A stretch of DNA of 64,000 nt from Linanthus parryae (GCA_023055425.1 JALGPY010000001.1:137913368-137977367); one strand, 5' to 3'. Shown: positions 31,719 to 43,417, counted from the stretch's first letter. Numbers and translations: made by a program. The notes: a model not told the origin generated them from the sequence alone.

Positions 31719-33397
31719 TGATAGCTTGAAAATGGGATTAGTCCGGGACATCTTTTTACCATTGGTTCTAACCCAGTGAGAGTTGAGTTTGGCCATTTTC
31801 AGCTTATTTTCCACTTTATACGAGGCAGGGACTTATAGGACATGATCGTAAGATTTGAGTAATTTCATGTGTAATTTTGTTTGTTGGATATGATCGCGGG
31901 TACATGTTATGATGTGCAGGTAACAGGTGCCGAGAAATGCATGAGATTGACTTGGATTTGGAGGCGGTGTATCGAGAAAGCTGTGCAGAAAAGTGCGGAA
32001 AAATTCTAAGTTGTGCGTTCAGACGCAGGGGAGCTGCGTTCAGACGCACCACATGGCAGCAGAAGAAGAAAGGCAGAAAAAAGGCTAAGTCTGTGCGTTC
32101 AGAAGCACAGACCTGCGTTCAGACGCAGGACTCGACTCCAGGATTGTGAAGACCAAGTTGTGCGTTCAAACGCAGGGGAGCTGCGTTCAGACGCACAAGT
32201 CCGAGAAGCCAGAAGAAAGAAGAGAATTGGATAAGGCCTGCGTTCAAACGCAGGAGATGTGCGTTCAGACGCACTGCGTTTGAACGCAGGGGAGCTGCGT
32301 TCGAACGCACCTGTGGTTTCCAGAAGCTTCCAGGACGGGTTTTTTCAAGGGTAGAACAGGAATTTCGTGCATCAGTTTAGAGACTGTGACAGTATAAAAG
32401 GAGGTGTCCCAGCACAGAATTAGGGTTACTCACACATACACAATCATCATCACAGCAGCCAGTATCAGAGCCGTCAGGGTTGGAGCAGAGCAGAATTGGA
32501 GCAGTTTTTCAGTATTCAGCCATAAACTCGTTTGATCTTTTCTTCTTTCTTTTACGAAAGAGTGTTTTTCAATAATGCAAGCTAGCTAAACCTTTTTCCT
32601 AGGTTCTTGGTGAACCTAGGGTTTATGAATCCAGCAGACTGGTTTGTTTGATTTTCAGATGCATGACTAGTTGAAGTCTTAATACAGGATGGATTGTTTA
32701 TTATCTTGTCTTTGATTTTATGTACATACATGAATGGCTTGATCACCCAGGAGCGTTATAGACAGGATCTGGTGCACGAGAGTGGCCAGTGAGAGTTAGG
32801 AAGAAAAGACAGGATTTAATACCCTATCTTGATGGACCGAGAGGTGAAAAGAACCAGGGTGTTAGCCAGAAGCATTAGACTAACTGCTAGACGTTTAGGG
32901 GGAGACCGAGAGGAGAGCCTGTGACCCTAGCAGACTTATAACAAACCTGCAGATCTAGGTGGACCGAGAGGACCCGAAATCTGTAGGAGAGTGACAGGTA
33001 CATGAGACCGAGAGGAGATTGTATTATTGGTATGCTGGCATAAACAAAACTATTGTGTGTTTCTGAAATCAAATACACCAGGTAAGCTGGGAAGTAACCC
33101 TAGGGGATCATGGGACCTAGATTCTTAGAATCATCAATTTTTACAACTACCACAATTCCTGAAAATTACTTAAAAGAAAAACAAAATAAGCTTTTCTAAA
33201 TATTGCTTTATTTCTGCGAATTAGTTGAGTATAATCACATCCCCACCTTCCTCCTTTTTACAAGCTTTGTATCTAGTTCTATTTCTAATAAGTAAAACTT
33301 AAACTGTTCTCGAGGGTTCGACAACCAGAGTCATAAATACATACTCTATATTACTTGATCGTACACTTGCGAAAAAGCAGATTGGTTTACGCTGTCA
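31719..33397 (+). repeat. 3' LTR of element B
   Basis: A 1679-bp copy of 6911-8587. The five palindrome pairs are at 32014-32309, with sites starting 32014, 32035, 32094, 32114, 32161, 32182, 32239, 32260, 32275 and 32296. TATA box 32393-32400. Two sites that are degenerate in the 5' LTR (7283, 7429) have the canonical left half here, and one other site (32094) is degraded instead. Confidence 0.93.
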
Positions 33398-33402
33398 CCT
33401 GG

Positions 33403-35227
33403 CCTGGACACGAGCATCACTATGCATCGGTTGGATGTAATCCCAGGATCCAGACCGGTAAAGCAGAGCACAAGAAGCTTTAGGCCGGAGCTCAACGTGA
33501 AGATTAAGCAGGAAATTGTCAAACTCCAGGATGCCAAATTCATAGAGCCGAATCACCATCCCACATGGTTGGCCAATATTGTGCCGGTAGTAAAGAAGAA
33601 TGGGCAACTCCGCATATGTGTAGATTTCCGGGATCTTAATCGCTTCTTCCCCAAGGATGATTTTCTGCTCCCCAACATCGACTTACTTATCGACTCAACC
33701 GCGGGTCATCGCATGTTCAGCTTCATGGACGGCTTCAGTGGGTACAACCAGATCAAGATGGACCCTGAAGATGCACGGAAAACCGCATTCATCACCCCGG
33801 TGGGAGTATTCAACTATACGGTGATGCCTTTTGGCCTCAAGAACGCAGGTGCGACTTACCAGCGGGCCATGATGGCCTTGTTCCACGACATGATGCACAA
33901 GGAAGTGGAATTCTATGTGGATGACCTAGTTGCCAAATCCAAGGAGGAGGCAAACCATCTGGGGGATCCGCGAAATGTGTTCAACAGATGTAGACGCTTT
34001 CAATTGAAGATGAACCCCATGAAGTGCGCATTCGGGGTAACATCAGGGAAGTTCTTGGGATGTGTGGTACATCGTCAAGGAATAGAGCCCGATCCTGAGA
34101 AAGTATCAGCCATCACTAGCATGACTCCGCCGCATAACCATAGTGCCTTGAAAACCTTCTTGGGGAAGCTATCCTATATGCGAAGGTTCATCCCAGCAAT
34201 CGCCGAAATCACCTTCTGTTTTAGTGATCTTCTCAAGAAAGATGCTGTATACAACTGGACTGCAGAGCACGAGGCTGCGTTCGGGAAACTAAAGGAATTG
34301 CTGACATCGTCAAAAGTAATGATCGCACCTCAGCTCGGATCACCACTCTTGCTGTATCTGACGTCAACCAGGAGGTCTATAGGAGCGCTCCTAGCTCAGG
34401 AGTACGAGGGTCAAGAAAGGCCAATCTATTACATCTCTCGCATCGTGCAACCCGCAGAATCAAGGTACACGGACATCGAACGCCATTGCCTTGCTTTATT
34501 CTTCGTAATAGAAAAGTTGAGACACTATTTTGCTTCGCACAAAGTAGTAGTAGTCACCAAGAGCGATCCCATACGGTATCTTCTGACTCACACCACTCCT
34601 GGGGGAAGATTGGCAAAATGGTATATGACCATCTCCCAATATGACATCACATGCGTTCGGCCGCGGGCGATCAAATCGCAGGCGGTGGCGGATTTGCTAG
34701 CGCAGTTCCCCGATAACACTCATGAGCCTGTGATTGAAGAAGAATTGGAGGGACCTGAAATCTACGCAGTTGAGCTGCCCTATTGGACGCTCCATTTCGA
34801 TGGGTCGTCAACGAGGAAAGGTGGAGGCATCGGGATAGTCTTGACCAAACCAGATGGAGAGGTCATACAGATGTCCGCAAAGCTCGACTTCGCAGTCACC
34901 AACAACGAAGCAGAGTATGAAGCTCTCATCGCGGGACTTCGCGCGACAAAGGCCTTGGAAGTAAGCAATCTGACGGTTATGGGGGACTCCAAGCTAATCG
35001 TCAAACAAGCCTCGGGCGAGTATGGTTTGAAAGAGATAAACTTATTGCCCTATCATACCTTGGTACAGAAATTGGTGCAACAGTTCTGCGACGTTAGATA
35101 CGAACACAAACCTCGAGCGGACAATAGGCATGCTGATGCCTTAGCCACCTTGGGATCCAAGGTTAGTGCAGACAAATGTCCTGCGAGAATCTCGATTGAA
35201 GTGCGAACGTCCTCGGCGTTGACATAA
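33403..35227 (+). pseudogene. Reverse transcriptase, RNase H and archaeal-type RNase H of element A
   Basis: The element A reading frame resumes after element B. RT motifs are FMDGFSGYNQIKMD, MPFGLKNAGATYQRAM and the catalytic YVDD at about residue 165 from 33422. The Ty3-type RNase H follows, with YISRIVQPAESRYTDIERHCLALFFV, but its region has TSTRRSIGALLAQ where the catalytic Asp is expected, so it looks like the degenerate first RNase H of Tat elements. Then WTLHFDGSSTRKGGGIGIV, NNEAEYEALIAGLRA and MGDSKLIVKQ mark a second, archaeal-type RNase H (about residues 455-585). This dual arrangement is diagnostic of the Tat lineage. The frame ends at TAA (35225-35227) but continues in the same frame into integrase. 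Confidence 0.9.
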
Positions 35228-36826
35228 GACGCGTGCGACGATGAATGCATGGACGATGCAGACTGGAGAAAGTCAATCTTACGGGCCATCGTAGAGGGCA
35301 CGAGCAGCGAGAACTGGGCATCCACAAAGGGATATAGCATACATGATAACACCCTCTATTACAAGGGCCCTGGCGGAATACTCATGCTATGCGTCTCCGA
35401 GCAAGAGGGACAACTGCTGTTAGAAAAGATTCACCAACATGCTTGTGGAGAAAGTGAGGTGTCAATCTATCGGAAAGCCTAAAGATATGGCATTCATTGG
35501 TCGGACATGTCAACGGCAGGAGCGCTGATTCAAGGAAATTGCGAGAGTTGCGCACTAATCAAAGACTCTTCACTCATTGCTCTGACCGACGATGATGCGG
35601 ATTGGAGGAAACCACTCTTTGACTTTCTCACCCAGGGTATTGTGCCTGAGTCGAGAAAAGAAGCTGAGAAACTAAAGAGAAAAGCAGCCCGATATGTGGT
35701 GCACGAAAATCTGCTTTGGCGAAGGGGCCATGAAGGTAATTTGCTGCGATGTCTAGACAGCAAGGAAGCATAAGAAGTGATGGACCTTTCTCATCAGGTG
35801 GAACATCAGGGAGGTGCGAAATTATGCAGACAGATCCTCTCGGTTGGATACTTCTGGCCCACCATGGAGGCTGATTGCCGCACCAAAGTAAGACGCTGCC
35901 AGGAGTGTCAATTCAAAGGTAATCTAGTGCACGCCCCTGCTGTAGATCTACACGCGTTGGGAACACCATGGCTGTTTCATACATGGGCTTTGGATTTCGT
36001 TGGTCCCATTCGGCCAACCTCGCATGGGAATCATTTCATTCTCACCGCGACCGAGCTGTTCACCAAGTGGGTAGAAGCAATACCACTAAATACAACAAAT
36101 GCGCTAACCGTGGTCCGTTTTATCCAAGAAAGCATCATATGCAGGTTCGGAATTCCAAACACCATCCTCTCGGATAATGGCACTCCCTTCGTTAATCGCC
36201 AGGTAGCTGCGAAGGTAGCAGAGTACAACATAAGACAGATATGCTCCACTCCATACTACCCGAAGGGGAATGGGCAGGCGGAAGCAACCAACAAGACGTT
36301 ATTAAGAATCTTGAGCAAGATGGTCGCAGATGACCACAAGAAGTGGGCCGATTCTTTGAATTTAGCCTTGTAGGCCTATCGGACTTCTCCAAGGACGCCA
36401 ACAGGGGCCTCGCCATTTCTTTTATGCTATGGAGCTGAAGCTGTGGTACCTTCGGAAGTAAAGATTAATTCTGCATGGTTGGCTTTTTATGCATTATATG
36501 ACAACCAACGCGATCATGATTTGGTCCTGTTAAAAGAGAAGCGCGAGCAAGCTAAAAGGGCTAACAAACGGTACCAAGAAAGGATCGCTCGTGCGTACAA
36601 CAAAACAGTCCAACGTCGAGATTTCGCAGTTGGAGATTTGGTCTTGCGCGCGTCTGACCATTGCATGCGAGAGGCAGCTCACCCAAAATTCGCAGCCAAT
36701 TGGGAAGGACCCTTTGAAGTCACAGAAGTCTTTGATAGTGGCTACTGCAACATACGGAGGTTGCATGGAACGACCTCAACCCCAAGCTCAGTCAACATGC
36801 GCTGGATTAAGAAGTACTATCCTTAA
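35228..36826 (+). pseudogene. Integrase of element A (with in-frame stops)
   Basis: The same frame runs from RT to the end, interrupted by stops at 35480-35482, 35771-35773 and 36371-36373 (TAG where a Trp is expected before AYRTSPRTPTG). Two similar N-terminal modules occur in series: DDADWRKSILRAIVEG ... LLEKIHQHACGE ... CESCA (from about 35258), then DDADWRKPLFDFLTQG ... HQVEHQGG ... CQECQ (from about 35592). The catalytic core has ALDFVGP, LSDNGTPF and YYPKGNGQAEATN. The C-terminal part contains WEGPFEVTEV and ends MRWIKKYYP. The first module looks like an extra HHCC-like unit. No frameshift is needed across the whole region. Confidence 0.85.
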
Positions 36827-37038
36827 CTTCTCTTATTATATGCGTTAGATTACAACGCTTGCTTTATGCTCTGTATTGCTGTGGCTCGTACATCTTCTCT
36901 CCCATATGAGGGAATTGTAATCTTATCTCTCCCATATGAGAGTATTTCATAATAAAAAGACTTCTCCCAAATGGGAAGAACTTTATGCTTTCAGTTGTCT
37001 TTATTGCTCTGTCTATTTCATTATTCCCAGTAGTAAAA
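36827..37038 (+). other. Non-coding spacer after element A pol
   Basis: Carries short CTCCCATATGAG repeats and an AATAAAA polyadenylation-like signal near 36950. Nothing else seen. Confidence 0.5.
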
Positions 37039-37700
37039 GCCTATCCGCTGTGATAGCAGCCCATGCGAATGCGATCTTAAGTGATCTTCTAAAAGCCTAT
37101 CTGCCATGATAGCAGCCTACGCTAATATGATCTTAAGTGATCTTCTAAAGCCTATCTGCCATGATAGCAGCCTATGCGAATGTGATCTTAAGTGATCTTC
37201 TGAAAGCCTATCTGCCATGATAGCAGCCTACGCTAATATGATCTTAAGTGATCTTCTAAAGCCTACCTGCCATGATAGCAGCCTATGCAAATGCGATCTT
37301 AAGTGACCTTTTAAGCCTATCTGCCACGATAGCAGCAAATGCGAATACGATCTTAAATGATCTTTTAAAGCCTATCTGCCACGATAGCAGCTTATGCGAA
37401 TACGATCTTAAGTGATCTTTTAAGCCTATCTGCCATGATAGCAGCCTATGCGAGTATGATCTTAAATGATCTTTCAAGCCTATCTGCCACGATAGCAGCA
37501 CTATACGAATGCGATCTCAAAATGATTCTTAAGTCTATCTGTCATGATAGCAGCATTATGCAAAATGTTCTTAAGTGATCTACAGAAGCCTATCTGCTGA
37601 GATAGCGCTCGTACTTGGGTCTAACCTTAAGTAAATCTCAAGCCTATCCGCCAAGATAGCAAAGCTGCACAAATATGATCTCGAACGGTCTAAAAACATA
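37039..37700 (+). repeat. 55-bp tandem repeat array in element A
   Basis: About twelve imperfect copies of a 53-56 bp unit, starting at 37039, 37095, 37150, 37206, 37261, 37315, 37370, 37423, 37478, 37533, 37588 and 37642. Each unit contains the hairpin-forming CTATCTGCCATGATAGC and a GATCTTAAGTGATCTT segment. The last copies are more diverged. Tandem arrays in this part of Tat/Ogre elements are known and can seed satellite DNA. The apparent minus-strand 72-codon frame here is only the repeat read through. Confidence 0.88.
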
Positions 37701-39100
37701 TCTGCGAATCTATCCGGCAGATAGCAAATCATAAGCGACAATGCAAAGTGTAAACACAACACTACAAAAGGCGAAATTTGCCAACACGCATGCGAAATCG
37801 TAATTTGTTGTAACAAGACAGCAAATCATACAAAGCGATTTATCATTATGAGTCAAATATGACTTACAATTTATCTGTCTAGATAACAGTTTACAAGCGA
37901 AAAGCTCAGATCAAGCTAGCTACGCAGCCAACATGGCTTACAATGCATCTAAATAGTAACTTACAAGCAGAAGTTACACATCGGGGGAATCCTAACTGGA
38001 AAAGGATCGACCTAACGGTCCTAACGGAAGCTATGCGATACAAAGATCTGCGACCAAAGATCTGTAGCAAGTAGGGTGTTCCTGCGAAAAGAACAGCCCA
38101 CAGCCCGCCATGTCTACAAGACCTATGCGACGCTATGTTCAAGATCCCAGGATCTGACAAGGCCATTCTTTGGTCTTACCCCCAAGAGACGTGCCTGAGG
38201 AACCACCTGTTCCAGCGTATGCGGATGTGCAAGACAGGGAAGCAGTCATTCCTCGGGCAAGAGGCTCCTTGTCCACGGAGACGAGCACAATGGCTCGCCA
38301 CCCTGAGTTCAAGAACGTGGTGGCGAATGACCGACCTCCGGGCATGCTGGAGGAGAAATCCGCCGTTCAGTACGAGTCGGTAGCAAGATCAGTGCGGCGC
38401 TGCACCTCGCCGGGAGGCGGCTGGAAACATGACCTGCAAGCATAATAGACGAAGAAAATTCTTCGAACAAACATGAGGTATTCTCTGCATATTCCTTATG
38501 ATAATTATAAAGATCAATACGCTTTGTGAAGCAGATCTTGGAAACTATTTCTATGGCACAAAGCACAAACTCAGGTTTCACAACTTGAAGCTGCCATGAA
38601 TCAACGAAAAACAAGCGTTGAAGCCAGCAGTCGTAAGGACTCACGGCAAGCCAAATTGTGGGATAAAGAACCCAAATAGCAAAAGGCAGGGTTTATATAG
38701 ACCTTGTGGAGACTCTTCGGTTGCCTATATGAGTCAGCAGAACTTGAAAAGAGGGTAAGGATCAATCACTTACGCCTTGAAAAGAGGTAACAATCAATTA
38801 CCCTACTAAAGGCTACGACGATTCGGTTGCGTATCCTAATTAATGACGGATGGTCATGATACGGATGGACTTCCCAAGGAAAGCGTGCTTATCTAATGAG
38901 TAATTAGCGCGAAAATCATGGCAGAATATCAATAGCTGACGTCATAAATTGATATGCACAGAGATATTTGAGTAAATCCCGGGAAGGGCAAAACAGGCAT
39001 TCAAGTTCTTTTTGAAAAAAAAGGGGGAGAAACCCTAGCAACATTACAGTAATGTTTCAGCATTTTTCTCCACACAGATTAGCTACTTATTTGCTACTTT
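37701..39100. other. Element A 3' region, little recognisable
   Basis: Decayed copies of the 55-bp repeat persist to about 37735. A GC-richer stretch at 38131-38445 holds a plus-strand frame of 91 codons (38170-38445) without a recognisable domain; it might be a leftover of a captured gene. The rest, to 39100, shows no feature. Confidence 0.45.
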
Positions 39101-42100
39101 TCAAAACAAGCCCTTGATCAAGGAGTCATTAGGAGTAAACTGACGTGACAGATTTTCCACTTGCTCCACTTCTTGCTTTAATTGCTCGTATTTGGCGTTC
39201 ATCTCATGAAAGAGCTTCACAGCCTCTTCAACCTTTTGCCTTTGCTGCTCCACCTTATGCTCCTCAGCTGCGAGGTATGGTAGCCGCGTTTCAAATTCAT
39301 GGCCGCGCGAATCTGGGTGACTCTTTTGACAAGAAACCCAAAGCCCAGCTTGCCTTGAACTTTAGCGTGAAGGTTTTGGCACATGCCAAAAAGCAATTCC
39401 GCACTCTGAGGAGAAATTGTCGCAGGTGTGGCCGCGGATAGCTGCTCCAAAATCCAGATGGCCTCAGTCAAAAACAGCCTCCTGTCGAAGGGCCCTATCT
39501 CTAGAGACCTCACAAATGATTGGGGGTAGGAGAGGCGCATCCGAACTAGCCAGTCCACGTCAGCTTGCTTCAACCCTAAAGCAATGTTAAACAAGTTAGG
39601 TCATTGAAAATTGTAAATGAAGAATGCAATATGCGAACAACAATCACGGCATACCAGTTCCTTCAAGGATCTCGCGCAGAGAAGGAATGCGCATTACTGG
39701 GGTAGCTGAAGGCTGTCCTCACTCCATTGCCCTTCTATCAGCTGCGAGCTCTAACTCTTCATAGTTGGGAGGAAGAGCATAAGCCACGCCAGGTGCGATT
39801 GCAGCCCCGACCTGCGAACTCCAAAAGTTCCACGCAGGAAGAGGTGCCGCAGGCTCAGTCACTGCCGGAGGCATGGCAGCCGCAGAAGTTGCAGCTTGAT
39901 TAGGGATGCCTTCAGGTGCGATAGCATGCGCAGCGTTCGTTCCTGTTTCCTCAGCACCAGCATGGGCATCTTCCTCCATCAACACGGTGTCAGCTTCGGC
40001 ATCATCAGAAAGTTCAATGACGTCCTCGAAGGGCTCTCCCGCATATTCAGCAGCTGCGACGGGCTTCTCAGTATGAGAACTCGGCACCGGGACGTAGGAT
40101 GCAGAAGGTTGACTCCTTTGTTCCAACATGGTTTCATCAGTGTTGCCTGCGATACAAGACACAATGATGTGAGGTAACTTGTATTGCATAATATTTTATT
40201 ATTTTTGGTAAGCTAAGAGAGAGCACCTCCACGCGAAGGTGGGATCGCAGCATCCTCGTCATATGCTAAGGACGTGGAACCTTGCCCTATTAATGTATCT
40301 TCATTAAGCATGTCTTTAAGGTGAGCGTGACCTGGGGCGCGAAGAAACCAGTCATGATTATGTTTAGGTTGCTAAGCCTAGTTCACACATGTCGCTCAAA
40401 TAATTACCTGAAGATTCACCGCATTTGCCTACTAGCCAGCGGCGAATGTCAGATTTTGACACACCGTGCTTTAGTGCACCGACAATTACATCTCGGTAAG
40501 TTACTGCGAGATTAAAAATCTCACCTTCATTACCGCCTGCGATCTCTTCGAAGTCCGCTTGGGCTCGCTCTAGAGCTGCTGCATCTTCTTCGGGGGCCGC
40601 ATCCTCCTCGTCAACTGGAGGAGCCACCTCTTCTGGAAGCACATCTTCCTCATCAGTTGGACGCACTAGGTCGTCGACGTGTTGTTCTTCTAGGCTCCCC
40701 TGCTTTACGCATTCGACTTCCTCTTCTTCTCGCTTTCTTCTTCTTTCAGCAACCTCCGCAGCTGTTCTCCTGGACTCGGCAAGAATGTCCTCGCTTATGG
40801 TTTCATCGGAAACACCATAATGAGAACCTCTCTTCTGCTTCTTGGCCAAAAGGCCACTGATGGTCTCATCGTCATCATCTGCTAAGAAACAATGCGTTCA
40901 GATAAGATTGCAAAAGAATTAAGATAATGAGAAGAGAAGTACGATTGAGATACCTCCTGAATCTTCCTCTTGTATCTCATCTCTCCCTCTGTCTCTGTTA
41001 TCTTCAGTTCTTTCCTCTTCTTCATCTCCTTCTCTTGTCTCTCTTCTCTCCTCTTCTTCCTCCTGGCCAAACGGAACAAAGGTCTCCACTGCGAGCTCCT
41101 TCCGCGCTTTACTGGTCATGCGACCGTTACCTTTATCCCTGGCAGTAAGGGATCTCGCAGGAGGGGAAGCTGGAGCGCTTTCTAGGGGAAGAGATTGTGA
41201 TTCCTCTTTGCGTGGGCCTCTTCGCTCTCGGAGCAGCAGTTGCTGGAGGAGATGGATCATTCCTGGGAGGAGACAAGGCTGGAGTATTGTCTATCAGCGA
41301 ATCAGCAAAAGCATTCATGATCTCGCGAATTTTGGTCTCAACCGCGGGATCCATCTTCGATGCCAGCCGAACTGGTTGTCCTTACCTTCTTGCAGTAACA
41401 ATGGTGGTGACCAGCGGTTTGGAACGCTCACCAGATGCAAACCTCCGCACATGGCACTACAGCAGGAAACGAAGCATGAAGTTTTCAATATATTGGAATA
41501 AAGGGATTTGGCACATGCGGGAGAAAAATTGCTTACCTTAGCGAAGGTTTCGCTATATCTGATGACATGCGAATCACCTCTCCTAACTGCTGCTATCTTT
41601 TCGTCGAGAATGATGGAGGGGCACAGGTGATTCTCGCGACCTAGCAACGAATAGCAGCCATATTCAGACTCGTCCAGGCTACAGTTGGGACGAAAAGGGA
41701 AAGAATTCCTTTTGATCACAGGAGCTCTGCTTGGCTGAGGGGCCGACTGCGTCTCGAACCTTGTCTGCTGGGCATTCCAATACGCGATCCAGTTCCTGGA
41801 GTAGCCACCTTCGCGGTTACCTGGAGGTTTCTCGAAGGGAAGATTGCTCCTCAAGATTCTTTTACACTCCTTAGACAATAACCGCTTGTAGCAGCCTCTT
41901 ATGATAGACTGCGGCCAGATTGAGGGTGCCACTGCATCGAAGCCGAACTGGGGAGAAACGCGAGTGGGATCAACGTCCACGGTGATTCTCTCGTACCTAG
42001 GTGCGAGCTCACGAACATGCTCTGCAAGAGCAGGAAGAGAACCTCTCAGACACCAGCAGAAGAATTCGCGATAGCGCTCGTGGAAATGCTCCCCGCCCTC

Positions 42101-43417
42101 GAAAAGGAGCTCTTCTGAGAAAGCAACAGCTTTAGAGGGATACAGTTTTGGGAACCATCGCACATTCTCGACGCGCGTGGCATAAGGCATGGCTATAAAC
42201 TCTTCCCGATTGTCGCATATCAGGCTCCAAACGCACTTGGGAAAGTTAGTTCCAAACCACCTCGCAGCCCTGCCACTATTACGCTCCTCCTCCGTAACTG
42301 GGGGACACCATTTGCTGGGCTTAGAAGGGACTGGGGCATAAGAGGACCATCGCTCGAAGACCCACATTGTCAAGAAAGCAATGTTAATGTAGGTTAGTAC
42401 ATCGAGGCGACCACGCGATTCCTTCATTGCCACAACTAGCTGATCCAACCTGTGGTACAGCGTGCCCAAGACTAAGGGTCCAAGTGCGACTTTCTGGCCA
42501 AGGGCCAATTTCACGGCAAGAGGCAGAACACGATAGAAGACCCCATCATGCGGGTGACCATCGATTAGATACCTCGACAACCAGGCACAGAGGAACGCAT
42601 AGGGTCAAATGATAACCCTTGCCATTCACATAGTTTTTAGCCTTCGGGTTTTGGCTCAAAAGCTTCTTGGTGATACTGCTGCTCGCATAATCGCGAAAAA
42701 AGTATTGCACCCACTTGTTCCAAGTGTTCTTCGCAGATGTGTCAACCAACTGCCAGTCAGGAAGGACTTCTGTAGGAGTCCACCGGGTGGAAATTTTCTT
42801 TACTTCTGACAAGCACTCCTCCATCTGCTTGTACAAAGCGATCTCCGCATCCGTTCTCAAGGGACTCAAAGGATCCACCTCGCCCACGGGAGACAGATCA
42901 TACAACATGTGCACATCTTCGAGCGTGGGAGCAGCCTCGAACTCAGCAAAATGGAATGTGTGAGTCGCAGGCGAGTAACGAGAAAGAAGGTTTAGAAGCA
43001 TGGACCGGTCCAGCTTCACGGCAGCACCCTTCATAGCACGAACTGCGAAGTATATTCCGGCATCGTTTAAAGTCACGGCATGATTGGTCAACACATGGTC
43101 AATCCACTCATCCATGAAGTCCAATTTCTGAACAAATGCTTGAGTGGAAATCGCAGTGTATGGGAAGTACCCATTTTCGACTCCCAATCGAACCACATCT
43201 TCGGAATCGATCAATTCCAGCAGCGCCGAGTTAACTGGAGGGGTTAACGTTTGCAATTCCTCACCGGAGACAGCGATTGGCAGTTTCTTCGCCTTAACCC
43301 TAGCATGATAAAAGTCTTTGCCACCCAGATAGGGGGCTTTTCGCCATAAAGCCTGGGGAAGATCAGGTATTTCTTTGATTTCCTTAATGGGTTTGGTTCC
43401 TTTTGTCTTTGCCATTC
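39101..43417 (-). pseudogene. Antisense five-exon gene in element A, plant-mobile-domain-like protein
   Basis: Exons on the minus strand are 43415-41537, 41456-40954, 40881-40408, 40146-39655 and 39575-39101. All four introns are GT-AG and keep reading phase. An acceptor (TTTTCCGCAG) two bases before ATG 43415 shows a further intron in the 5' UTR. Exon 1 carries the plant-mobile-domain pattern: RYSPATHTFHFAEFEAAPTL, then EDVHMLYDLSPVG, then FLCAWLSRYLIDG. Later exons encode a KPLVTTIVTAR segment, a basic Ser/Arg stretch, long acidic Glu-rich runs, and a C-terminal coiled coil (HKVEQQRQKVEEAVKLFHE). Damage: a frameshift near 42600, TAA at 41382-41384, a frameshift near 41210, TGA at 39719-39721 and a frameshift near 39290. 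A TATA-like ATAAATAC lies near 43898-43906. Antisense genes are known in Grande/Tat elements; function is unknown. Confidence 0.78.

Larger units (their letters stand above)
6911..33397 (+). mobile_element. Element B: Athila-type Ty3/Gypsy retrotransposon inserted in A
   Basis: LTRs at 6911-8587 (1677 bp) and 31719-33397 (1679 bp) begin TGATAGCTTG and end GCTGTCA. The flanking 5-mers ACTGG (6906-6910) and CCTGG (33398-33402) are a TSD with one mismatch. The PBS TGGCGCCGTTGCCGGGG and the Gag/Pol type are those of Athila. The order is gag, protease, RT, RNase H, integrase, then a non-coding stretch with palindromes and a TATA box, then an accessory ORF at 28752-30419, then a long 3' UTR and PPT. 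Element C (13346-26844) is inserted in its integrase. About 25 LTR differences by eye (about 1.5%). Confidence 0.93.

Noticed and set aside
37283..37501. ORF with an LLSWQIGLKDHLRSY repeat
   Set aside because: It is a tandem DNA repeat read through on the minus strand.
42590..42610. An additional intron in the antisense gene of element A
   Set aside because: Homology passes from one frame to the next within a few bases and no GT-AG pair fits, so a one-base frameshift is the simpler explanation.
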